From contig CAMBTF010000154.1 in assembly GCA_945870545.1 (NCBI GenBank), positions 1-5,271 on the forward strand: DNA of 5,271 nucleotides. The letters run 5' to 3'. Origin of the DNA: Akkermansia muciniphila. GTDB lineage: Bacteria; Verrucomicrobiota; Verrucomicrobiia; Verrucomicrobiales; Akkermansiaceae. The notes beneath the pieces are model-generated. The model was not told where the DNA came from, did not search any database, and saw only the letters and a program-made list of their open reading frames with translations. Position numbers and translations under genes: made by a program. Shown here piece after piece: positions 1-5,271 of the stretch (positions within the stretch are counted from its first letter, which is position 1; each line of letters begins with the position of its first letter).

Positions 1-711
1 ATTACGCCCGAAAGGATTGATAAGGAAGTGGGTTTCAAGGGTGACAAGGTGCTTCATTCCCTTTTGAACGGGGAAGTGCGGGCGAAAAGCATTTTTGCGA
101 CCTATGCGACCTCAAAGTCCGTGGGAAACTTCATAGGGATGGTTTATAAAGCCGAGAAAAACGGTGAAATCATTGCCGGGCGGTGGAAACCTTTGGGTAT
201 GGTTTCCGAATGGAAGCCAGACGATAACTGCAGATGGATTGTCATGGAGGAGGAAGGCATTGAGTTCGGCGTGCTATCAGGATTTCTCGCCAATTCATCG
301 GGTTTCCGCGCGGTGTTCAGGCTGGAGGGGGATAGTATGAAAATGGATTGGAAGGCCACAACTGGCTATTGCTCCGCTGATTACTCCGAACTCAAGCAAG
401 GGCTAGGCGATGGCTTAGAGATACGCGCCATCCTCTCGCCGGGGGATTTCCACACTTTTGCGCTATCCGAAGATGAATACCGCTGCTTCAAGTTGCTGGC
501 ACCGGACAGGCAGGAAAAGGTCTGGGGTTACACGAGACTCAACGGGGCGGATGATGTCTTGCTCCATACCCAGTTCCTTCCTGGCCAGTTAACGGGCGAG
601 ATGCGGAGTGAAATACCGGTGCTTCTCGTCTTGGAACGCGGTCGCACCGAGTCCCTGCCGAACCAGTGGATGATCAGCAAGGTGGTCAGGCTGAGCTGGC
701 TGGATGAATAA
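1..711 (+). CDS. Hypothetical protein, 5'-truncated; upstream member of a tandem paralogue pair
   Basis: I do not recognise a named family. The frame is open from base 1 to the TAA at 709-711, giving 236 visible residues, so the gene very probably starts left of the window. A GTG at 28 is the only early start-like codon, and nothing resembling a ribosome binding site that would single it out is seen. The visible part aligns by eye with the second half of the next gene. The stretch around residues 20-50 (LLNGEV...GMVYK) matches residues 150-178 of the neighbour, and FRLEGDSMKMDWKA (106-119) matches its FRRNGSVWKLDWEH. Both then continue through a beta-rich tail ending near a conserved Trp (ISKVVRLSWL here). 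On that alignment about 128 residues are missing, which would include any zinc ribbon and membrane helix. The first shared part looks like an NTF2-like alpha+beta fold, which is an inference. The gene ends 5 bases before the next start, so co-transcription is likely. Confidence 0.75.
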   Translation: MTPERIDKEVGFKGDKVLHSLLNGEVRAKSIFATYATSKSVGNFIGMVYKAEKNGEIIAGRWKPLGMVSEWKPDDNCRWIVMEEEGIEFGVLSGFLANSSGFRAVFRLEGDSMKMDWKATTGYCSADYSELKQGLGDGLEIRAILSPGDFHTFALSEDEYRCFKLLAPDRQEKVWGYTRLNGADDVLLHTQFLPGQLTGEMRSEIPVLLVLERGRTESLPNQWMISKVVRLSWLDE

Positions 712-716
712 ACAAA

Positions 717-1880
717 ATGAACAGACCCATGAAGAAAGGATGGTATCACTGCGGTCGCTGCGGCTCCATTTTCCTGTCCGATATCGGGATGGAGCAGGAC
801 AGGTTATGCGCTGACTGCGGTCTCAAGGCGGCCACCGGTATTTGGCCAGAGCAAGGGAACCGCATCAACGTCCGCGATAGAAACATGGCCGTATTCGAAA
901 GGACGGGTGAGTCACTTGCCGAGAGCGGCCGTAGGGCTGTGCGGAAAAAACGAAAAAATAGCACCACGCTGAAATTCATCGTGTGTTGGGCGGTTCTCAT
1001 GTCCCTGTTGGTATGGAAACTGAAATTCGACATGCGCCATAAGGCAGGTGCCTATGCGGCCACCGGAGATAAAGCCGTAAATCTCGCCGAAGGTACGATG
1101 GCGGACGAGAGGATCGCTTTTCTCAGCCGGGCTTTACCCGACTGCCACAGGGCGCTCATTGGCTTCCTGACCGGAGGTGCTCCGGAGATTCGCAACCAGT
1201 TTGTGGCGGATCCCATCGAAACGGCCGGGATTATGGCCGACTTCTACAAGAACAATCCCTTTCCAAGCATTGAGGTTGCCGAGCTGAGAAGAACCGGCCA
1301 GCAGCCGATCAAGGTGGGGGAAGAGTGGATGATCGAGACCCGTTGGAATGATGGAAAGGGGCAGGAAGTCGATGCGCTTTTCCGCAGGAACGGTTCAGTT
1401 TGGAAACTCGATTGGGAACATTTCATCCGATACGGCGGGTACTCATGGCCGCTTTTTCTGGCGGGAGAGGGCCCGGCGGAGGTTGAGTTCCGGTTGCTTG
1501 CCAGAAGAGTGACAACTGGAGAAAAGGCAGAAGCTGACGGCTCGCGCCTGCGGTTTACATTATTATCTCCCGTGTTCGGAAGGCCCGCCGAGTTCGGCGT
1601 GGAATCACCCGAGTTCGTGGTAAACAGTTATAGCGATGAGGGATTACTATTGGGAGCGGCGTTCGATGCGAAGCGGTCTGGAAAGCCAATTTTCGGAGGG
1701 GAACTCTCGCCCATGGAACCTGGGAATCTAGTCAGGGTGCGAGTCCGTATAAAACGGGGCGAGTTCGCCGGCGCCAGGAGCTTCGCACTGGAAGAGGTGA
1801 TGGCTTGTCACTGGATCGGGGGCGATGATCCGGGCTTTGATTTGAAGAAACTCAAAGACGACCTTTTCACCACCGATTGA
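717..1880 (+). CDS. Hypothetical membrane protein: N-terminal zinc ribbon, one TM helix, extracytoplasmic C-terminal domains
   Basis: This is a 387-residue protein of no family I can name. Residues 12-34 form a short zinc ribbon with paired cysteines (C12, C15 and C31, C34). Residues 72-80 are strongly basic (RRAVRKKRK). Residues 84-102 form one hydrophobic helix (TTLKFIVCWAVLMSLLVWK). By the positive-inside rule the ribbon is cytoplasmic and residues 103-387 are outside the inner membrane. Residues 125-240, ending in WKLDWEHF, look like an NTF2-like fold (inference). Residues 250-366 are beta-rich and unidentified. Both C-terminal regions recur in the gene upstream, which marks the two as tandem paralogues. 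The ATG at 717 follows the previous stop by 5 bases. An internal ATG at 729 would also keep the ribbon whole, and neither has a clear ribosome binding site. The ribbon could bind zinc structurally, nucleic acid or a protein partner, and the sequence does not decide which. Confidence 0.85.
   Translation: MNRPMKKGWYHCGRCGSIFLSDIGMEQDRLCADCGLKAATGIWPEQGNRINVRDRNMAVFERTGESLAESGRRAVRKKRKNSTTLKFIVCWAVLMSLLVWKLKFDMRHKAGAYAATGDKAVNLAEGTMADERIAFLSRALPDCHRALIGFLTGGAPEIRNQFVADPIETAGIMADFYKNNPFPSIEVAELRRTGQQPIKVGEEWMIETRWNDGKGQEVDALFRRNGSVWKLDWEHFIRYGGYSWPLFLAGEGPAEVEFRLLARRVTTGEKAEADGSRLRFTLLSPVFGRPAEFGVESPEFVVNSYSDEGLLLGAAFDAKRSGKPIFGGELSPMEPGNLVRVRVRIKRGEFAGARSFALEEVMACHWIGGDDPGFDLKKLKDDLFTTD
750..818 (+). 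other. Encoded zinc-ribbon motif (CxxC-x15-CxxC)
   Basis: Two CxxC knuckles (CGRC and CADC, C12/C15 and C31/C34), each with a following Gly, are separated by 15 residues. This is the usual spacing for a compact zinc ribbon at the N terminus of a membrane-anchored bacterial protein. The four ligands are seen directly; metal binding is inferred. Confidence 0.8.
966..1022 (+). other. Encoded single transmembrane helix
   Basis: Nineteen residues (84-102 of the zinc-ribbon protein) are almost wholly hydrophobic. They are preceded by a cluster of Arg and Lys and followed by a short mixed stretch, as in a type II-like signal anchor with the N terminus in the cytoplasm. No signal peptidase site is apparent, so the helix probably stays as an anchor. 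Confidence 0.8.
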
Positions 1881-1885
1881 TCCGC

Positions 1886-1898
1886 AGCGGACACCGCT
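1886..1898. other. Small GC-rich inverted repeat between convergent genes
   Basis: AGCGG and CCGCT are separated by three bases in the 17-base gap between the two convergent stop codons, just touching the aroE stop. A five-pair stem is short and no T-run follows on either strand, so it is not a convincing intrinsic terminator. It is the only hairpin I see where both operons must end. Confidence 0.2.
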
Positions 1899-2785
1899 CA
1901 ACGTTGCATCGCCCTCCTCATATAGGGGAGCGGCTCTGTTCCTGGAAACCAGTGCTGGAAGGCAATGGCACCTTGGTGGATGAGTAGGCTCAGGCCGTTG
2001 TCGGTCTTGCAACCGGCGCGCTTCGCGGCGGCGAGGAACGGGGTTTCGGGCGGTTGATAGATCGTGTCGTAGGCGCGGGTATCCACGGAAAAATAGCTAT
2101 CCGGGATCACTTGACTGTCGGTGGTTTTTAGCCCGAGCGAGGTGGTCTGGACGATCAGATCAGCCGATTGGCACTCATCCCTAAGGGCGGGGTCCATGAA
2201 ACCAAGGGTGCGGATCTCGGTGCCAGGTGAGACGTCGCGCAGTCTTTCCGCTAGGGACTCGGCCTTCGCCAAATCCCTGTTCACCAGTGTGAGTTCCGCC
2301 GGCTTTTCGAGCGCGCATTGCATCGCGATGGCCTGACCGGCGCCCCCGCCGGCTCCGAGGATTAAGGTTTTTGATTTTCCAAGGACCAGCCCAAACGAAT
2401 CGGAAATGGCAGCCCGAAATCCCGGCCCGTCGGTGTTGTAACCGATGATCGCCCCGTCCTTGAATTGCACCGTATTGACCGCGCCGAGAAGCCGCGCCTG
2501 GGCAGACACTTCGGTGCAGCTGTCCATCGCCTCGAACTTGTGGGGAACCGTCACGTTGCAGCCGATGAACCCCAGCTTCGCCATCATCGCGAACGCTTCA
2601 CGCAGTTTCCCCGGATCGACTTCCAGCCGGATGTAGGTCGCGATGATGCCGAGGGCGTCAAGGGCGGGCTGGTGAAGCTGGGGCGAGGCTGAATGGGAAA
2701 CCGGTTGGCCGAGTACGGCAAGGCGCGCAGGCTTTGTGCCGGTCGCGGCCTGAGGGAGTGTTTCCAGGGTGTGGAACGAGTGCAT
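1898..2785 (-). CDS. aroE: Shikimate dehydrogenase (NADP+)
   Basis: This enzyme reduces 3-dehydroshikimate to shikimate with NADPH in the cytoplasm, the fourth step of the shikimate pathway. From the ATG at 2785 it has 295 residues, slightly longer than the usual 270-290. Family motifs appear in order: the substrate-binding SHSASP (S30, S32); NVTVPHK with catalytic Lys83; GAVNTV with N104; GYNTDGPGF with catalytic Asp119; the glycine-rich dinucleotide loop GAGGGAGQA (144-152); NRD (169-171) at the cofactor phosphate site; DTIYQPPETPFL; and NGLSLLIHQGA with Gln271. The third residue of the NR(T/S) motif is Asp, which is unusual. The ATG at 2785 lies 4 bases after the aroD stop, and residues before the first conserved strand are few. 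The frame is open back to a GTG at 2869 and an ATG at 2863 inside aroD, but that extension is Pro/Ser/Gly-rich and matches no part of the fold. Co-transcription with aroD is very likely. Confidence 0.95.
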   Translation of the reverse strand: MHSFHTLETLPQAATGTKPARLAVLGQPVSHSASPQLHQPALDALGIIATYIRLEVDPGKLREAFAMMAKLGFIGCNVTVPHKFEAMDSCTEVSAQARLLGAVNTVQFKDGAIIGYNTDGPGFRAAISDSFGLVLGKSKTLILGAGGGAGQAIAMQCALEKPAELTLVNRDLAKAESLAERLRDVSPGTEIRTLGFMDPALRDECQSADLIVQTTSLGLKTTDSQVIPDSYFSVDTRAYDTIYQPPETPFLAAAKRAGCKTDNGLSLLIHQGAIAFQHWFPGTEPLPYMRRAMQR

Positions 2786-2789
2786 GGGG

Positions 2790-3503
2790 CTAGCTGATGG
2801 GTTTGAGGGATTGGATGCATTCCCTGAGCCGCTTCGCCGACCACTGGCCGGGTGCGGTGGCATTTTCACCCACGAATCCGTAGTTCAATACGCTTCCAGC
2901 CTGGGCGCAAAGCAGGCGTGAAACGGGAGCCAGCCCGCCCATCCCCATGGTCGACAGCGGGAGGCCCTGATCGCTCATTTGAAATCTTGCGAGGGCGGCG
3001 AGCTCATCCGGCGTGTGGAGTAGTGCCGCCGCCTTGAATGCCGCCGCTCCCGCGTTCTTGGCGATTCCTGCCTGGGTCGCCAACTCGCGCACGGTTGGCA
3101 GCCCGTTAAAATCGTGGTATGAGGCGATCCATGGGATTTCCTGCGCGGCGATTTCGGAAATGAGTTCTTCCATGGGGGGGGCGGAAACGGCCTCGATGTC
3201 GATCATGCAGGCGTCCGGCAGCGCGGCGCGCAGCAAGGATATGCGTGTGGAAAGATCGAGATCGAAAGGGGAGCCTTCCGCATGGCAGCGTGCCGTGAAA
3301 AGGAGCGGGAAGGGGAGCAGGTGCCGCCAGAGGATGTTTCCCTTTTTGAGAAAATCGGCATGGAAAAGATCCAGCCGAATCTCTGCAAGATCGCATTGTC
3401 CGGCGAGCGATCGGGGCGTAGCCTCTGCGAGTGCGGCGGCATCCCCGATGCTTCCGACAACGAATGGGAAAGATCCCGGGAATGTGAAAGGCGGGCGCGG
3501 CAT
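2790..3503 (-). CDS. aroD: Type I 3-dehydroquinate dehydratase
   Basis: This cytoplasmic enzyme dehydrates 3-dehydroquinate to 3-dehydroshikimate through a Schiff base to lysine, the third step of the shikimate pathway. From the ATG at 3503 the protein has 237 residues, near the family's usual 220-255. Class I motifs are all present: EIRLD (E41, R43) and FTARC (R72) for substrate binding, SYHDF with catalytic His130, FKAA with Schiff-base Lys157, MGMGG...SR (S195, R196), GSVLNYGF, and the APGQ loop with Gln220. The His-Lys spacing of 27 equals that of E. coli AroD (H143, K170). A TTG at 3539 would add 12 residues; I prefer the ATG because the first strand of the barrel follows it closely. The product feeds AroE, encoded 4 bases downstream. 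A run of eight C (coding strand) lies mid-gene at 3174-3181, and the frame is intact across it. Confidence 0.95.
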   Translation of the reverse strand: MPRPPFTFPGSFPFVVGSIGDAAALAEATPRSLAGQCDLAEIRLDLFHADFLKKGNILWRHLLPFPLLFTARCHAEGSPFDLDLSTRISLLRAALPDACMIDIEAVSAPPMEELISEIAAQEIPWIASYHDFNGLPTVRELATQAGIAKNAGAAAFKAAALLHTPDELAALARFQMSDQGLPLSTMGMGGLAPVSRLLCAQAGSVLNYGFVGENATAPGQWSAKRLRECIQSLKPIS

Positions 3504-3660
3504 ATCGCCAGTGAAGCCACCGTGGGAAGCTTTCGTCAATGGCTAGTGGAGATTTGGGTGGAAATCAACACCGATGCCCGTGAAAAAGTTGCGCCTGCCT
3601 TTCCTTTTATCTGGTCAACCTGCGGCGCGCTTCCCTATTGTCCATGGAAACCCTATTCAT
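3504..3660. promoter_or_regulatory. Divergent intergenic region between aroD and the pilus operon
   Basis: These 157 bases separate two divergent start codons and must hold, or lie next to, promoters for both operons. I see no strong sigma-70 box pair. On the - strand, TTGATT and TAGCCA with a 17-base spacer (about 3538-3566) are a poor candidate for aroDE. On the + strand, GGAAA at 3646-3650 is a weak Shine-Dalgarno-like stretch 10 bases before the ATG at 3661. Both aroD and the + strand gene have in-frame extensions into this region (TTG at 3539, ATG at 3574), which I regard as non-coding. Confidence 0.4.
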
Positions 3661-3741
3661 ATGCGAACGATCCGACACAATCTTCTCACAGTCATTTCTT
3701 GCTCCCTTGCCGGCGTTTTGTCCCATTCCGCAGCGAACGCC
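3661..3741 (+). other. Encoded Sec signal peptide
   Basis: Codons 1-27 give a basic start (R2, R5), a hydrophobic core and an Ala-Asn-Ala cleavage site followed by Gln. There is no lipobox Cys at the cleavage point and no type IV prepilin G|xxxxE site, so the product is neither a lipoprotein nor a prepilin. Confidence 0.8.
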
Positions 3742-4284
3742 CAAGTCTTCAGGGTCGAGGGCGATAAACCCGCGTTCGAAGACATTTCTTCACCCAAGCT
3801 CGGGGATTCAAAAAACGGTTTCAAACCGAAGGAATGGCTCGAAATTGAAGCCAGTATCAAGGTAGATATGAGTCCGGAGCCCCGTTCCAAGACCGCTGAC
3901 CGCATCCTGGTGAAATGGTATGTCGCCGTCGAGAATCCCGACAAGAAGGGCACCTATCTCGTGCTCACCAAGGACATCACCCACGTCAATATCCCGCTCG
4001 GGGAGGATGTCTTCAGCTCCGTTTATCTCTCGCCTTCGTCCGTCCGCCGCCTCACCGGCGGGGATCGCGCCGGAAAGAGCATGGTCTACGCGGTCGGCTA
4101 TGAAGTCATCGTGAACGGCATCAGGGTTAAGGCAGAAACCAGCGATCTGAAAATCGACTGGTGGAATTCCCCCTCCAACAAGATCTCCCGCAGCGAGGTC
4201 GTTCCACTTCTCGACAAGAGCGAATCCGCCTTTGCGCACATGTGGTGGGATCGCTACGCGGAAATCTCCAAGGAGAAAAATTGA
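3661..4284 (+). CDS. Secreted type IV pilus-locus protein, Amuc_1102-like
   Basis: This is a 207-residue exported protein. Residues 1-27 form a signal peptide: basic MRTIRH, a hydrophobic core (LLTVISCSLAGVL), and an ANA|Q signal peptidase I site after residue 27. The mature part is beta-rich (for example EWLEIEASIKVDM, ILVKWYVAVEN, MVYAVGYEVIVNG) and ends in a Trp-rich helix (FAHMWWDRYAEI). The overall look and the place just before pilM fit Amuc_1102 of Akkermansia muciniphila, which I recall as having an immunoglobulin-like fold in the pilus cluster Amuc_1098-1102. Its exact role is unknown. It may bind pilus or envelope parts outside the inner membrane. I chose the ATG at 3661 because it gives a clean signal peptide. 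An in-frame ATG at 3574 would put 29 unrelated residues in front and bury it. The gene is 64 bases ahead of pilM on the same strand, probably one operon. Confidence 0.8.
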   Translation: MRTIRHNLLTVISCSLAGVLSHSAANAQVFRVEGDKPAFEDISSPKLGDSKNGFKPKEWLEIEASIKVDMSPEPRSKTADRILVKWYVAVENPDKKGTYLVLTKDITHVNIPLGEDVFSSVYLSPSSVRRLTGGDRAGKSMVYAVGYEVIVNGIRVKAETSDLKIDWWNSPSNKISRSEVVPLLDKSESAFAHMWWDRYAEISKEKN

Positions 4285-4348
4285 TCCACCTCGTTCGCTC
4301 CCCCGCTTATTGGACATCATTCAAGTTTTCACCGATCGCACCATTATC
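4285..4348. other. Short intergenic spacer before pilM
   Basis: Sixty-four bases lie between the Amuc_1102-like stop and the pilM start. I find no hairpin with a T-run and no good promoter pair: a TTGGAC at 4310 has no fitting -10 box. The genes therefore read as co-transcribed. Confidence 0.4.
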
Positions 4349-5271
4349 ATGGCTGATACCCAGACTACCGTAGCCCTAAACATAGGCTCGCAACGCATCT
4401 CCCTCGCCGTCTTCGAAACATCGAAGGGTGGCGCCCTCATGCTGAAAGGTTACGAAACGGACACGATCATCGCCGATCCCTCTTTCGAGGCATCGCGGGA
4501 GTCCCAGATCCGCGTTTCCCTCGATGATATGATCGAGAGGCTCAACATCCAGAAATCCAAGGTCCGATACGCGATCGCCGGCCAGTCCGTCTTCACCCGT
4601 TTCGTGAAACTCCCTCCGCTGCAAGATGACAACATCGAGCAGATTGTGACGTTCGAGGCCCAGCAACATGTCCCGTTCCCGATCAACGAGGTCGTTTGGG
4701 ACTATGAGATGATCGAGGGCGGGGATGACAAGGAAGTGGTCATCGTCGCCATCAAGGAGGATGAGCTCGACGAAATCAACAACACTGTGATGGAAGCCGG
4801 GCTATCCACGCTCGAGGTGGATGTCGCACCGATGGCTCTCTACAACGCCTACCGCTACTCCTACGGGACACCGGAAGAGTCGACACTCATCATCGATATC
4901 GGCGCGAAAACCAGCAACCTTCTCTACGTCGAGGGCAAGCGCTTTTTCACGCGCAGTGTAGCGATAGGGGGGGCTTCGATCAGTGCGGCGATCGCCAAGG
5001 AATACAACATCACTTTCCCCGAGGCGGAGCACCAGAAAATCACCAACGGGCTGGTGGCGCTCGGCGGCGGGCACACTGAAACGATGGACGAGGCCTTGGC
5101 GGCGCTCGCCATGGTGATCCGCAACGCGTTGACCCGGCTTCCCGCTGAAATCACTCGCACTACGAACTATTACCGCAGCCAACACGCTGGGAACGCACCC
5201 CGGAAAGTCCTCCTTGCCGGTGGGGGTGCCAGCCTGCCTTACACGCTCGAGTTTTTCCAAGAGAAGCTTGG
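4349..5271 (+). CDS. pilM: Type IV pilus assembly protein PilM, actin-like ATPase (3'-truncated)
   Basis: PilM is the cytoplasmic actin/FtsA-like ATPase that binds the tail of PilN and links the type IV pilus inner-membrane platform to the motor ATPases. The 307 visible residues show the family order: phosphate-1 strand VALNIGSQRISLAVF (8-22); the 1C subdomain with FVKLPPL and FEAQQHVPFPINEVVWDYE (102-120), closely like Thermus PilM; phosphate-2 LIIDIGAKTSNLLYVEG (180-196) with Asp183; and the adenosine motif LLAGGGASLP (288-297). The window ends before the last roughly 60-80 residues, so no stop is seen. The ATG at 4349 lies just before the first conserved strand. A TTG at 4310 is a weaker option, and no Shine-Dalgarno is apparent. 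It follows the Amuc_1102-like gene and is probably the second gene of the pilus operon, in the Amuc_1101 position. A G7 run sits at codons 206-208. Confidence 0.93.
   Translation, partial: MADTQTTVALNIGSQRISLAVFETSKGGALMLKGYETDTIIADPSFEASRESQIRVSLDDMIERLNIQKSKVRYAIAGQSVFTRFVKLPPLQDDNIEQIVTFEAQQHVPFPINEVVWDYEMIEGGDDKEVVIVAIKEDELDEINNTVMEAGLSTLEVDVAPMALYNAYRYSYGTPEESTLIIDIGAKTSNLLYVEGKRFFTRSVAIGGASISAAIAKEYNITFPEAEHQKITNGLVALGGGHTETMDEALAALAMVIRNALTRLPAEITRTTNYYRSQHAGNAPRKVLLAGGGASLPYTLEFFQEKL

Noticed and set aside
1886..1898. Bidirectional intrinsic terminator between the convergent genes
   Set aside because: The stem is only five pairs and no T-run follows on either strand; it is kept only as a low-confidence inverted repeat.
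3013..3546. Long + strand open frame (177 residues) opposite aroD
   Set aside because: It lies wholly antisense to a gene with every catalytic motif intact, and its translation shows no recognisable domain; it is a shadow of GC-rich coding sequence.
3538..3566. TTGATT-17-TAGCCA as an aroDE promoter on the - strand
   Set aside because: The -10 box matches the consensus at only its first two bases, so the pair is close to what chance gives; it is noted only within the intergenic entry.
3641..3648. TCCATGGA palindrome upstream of the secreted protein gene as an operator
   Set aside because: An eight-base palindrome without a second copy or flanking symmetry is expected by chance.
3574..3660. 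In-frame 29-residue N-terminal extension of the secreted pilus-locus protein
   Set aside because: It would place an unrelated stretch before a textbook signal peptide starting at 3661.
3282..3767. + strand open frame (161 residues) spanning the end of aroD and the start of the secreted protein gene
   Set aside because: It overlaps two well-supported genes and the intergenic region, with no family-like motifs.
3808..4320. - strand open frame (170 residues) opposite the Amuc_1102-like gene
   Set aside because: The + strand reading has a signal peptide and family-like beta structure; the - strand reading has neither.
4802..5260. - strand open frame (152 residues) opposite pilM
   Set aside because: It is antisense to a clear PilM with conserved ATPase motifs; its composition is that of a reverse-complement shadow.

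Overview
The window probably comes from a member of the Verrucomicrobiota, most likely an Akkermansia/Luteolibacter-like lineage. The main reason is the pair at 3661-5271: a small secreted protein resembling Akkermansia Amuc_1102, directly followed by a PilM-type ATPase (Amuc_1101-like), which is the order I recall from that genus. This placement rests on recognition of the proteins, not on a search. No rRNA, tRNA, mobile element, CRISPR array or convincing terminator is visible.

Layout: there are three transcriptional blocks. (1) On the + strand, 1-1880 holds two closely packed genes of unknown function. The first is cut by the left edge. They are diverged tandem paralogues. The second shows a whole architecture: a four-cysteine zinc ribbon, a basic stretch, one membrane helix, and an extracytoplasmic part with two shared regions. 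(2) On the - strand, 3503-1898 holds aroD (type I 3-dehydroquinate dehydratase) followed after 4 bases by aroE (shikimate dehydrogenase), two successive steps of the shikimate pathway. aroE converges on the paralogue pair with only 17 bases between stop codons. (3) On the + strand, 3661 to the right edge holds the Amuc_1102-like secreted protein and pilM, the start of a type IV pilus assembly cluster that presumably continues to the right.

How the genes work together: AroD makes 3-dehydroshikimate and AroE reduces it to shikimate for aromatic amino acid synthesis, and the two are probably co-transcribed and translationally coupled. The Amuc_1102-like protein is exported, while PilM is the cytoplasmic actin-like platform component of a type IV pilus machine. 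The aro and pil blocks are divergent and share a 157-base upstream region. The most novel material is the paralogue pair at the left. Its function is unknown, and a cytoplasmic zinc ribbon linked to an extracytoplasmic domain suggests, without proving, a sensing or envelope-anchored role.
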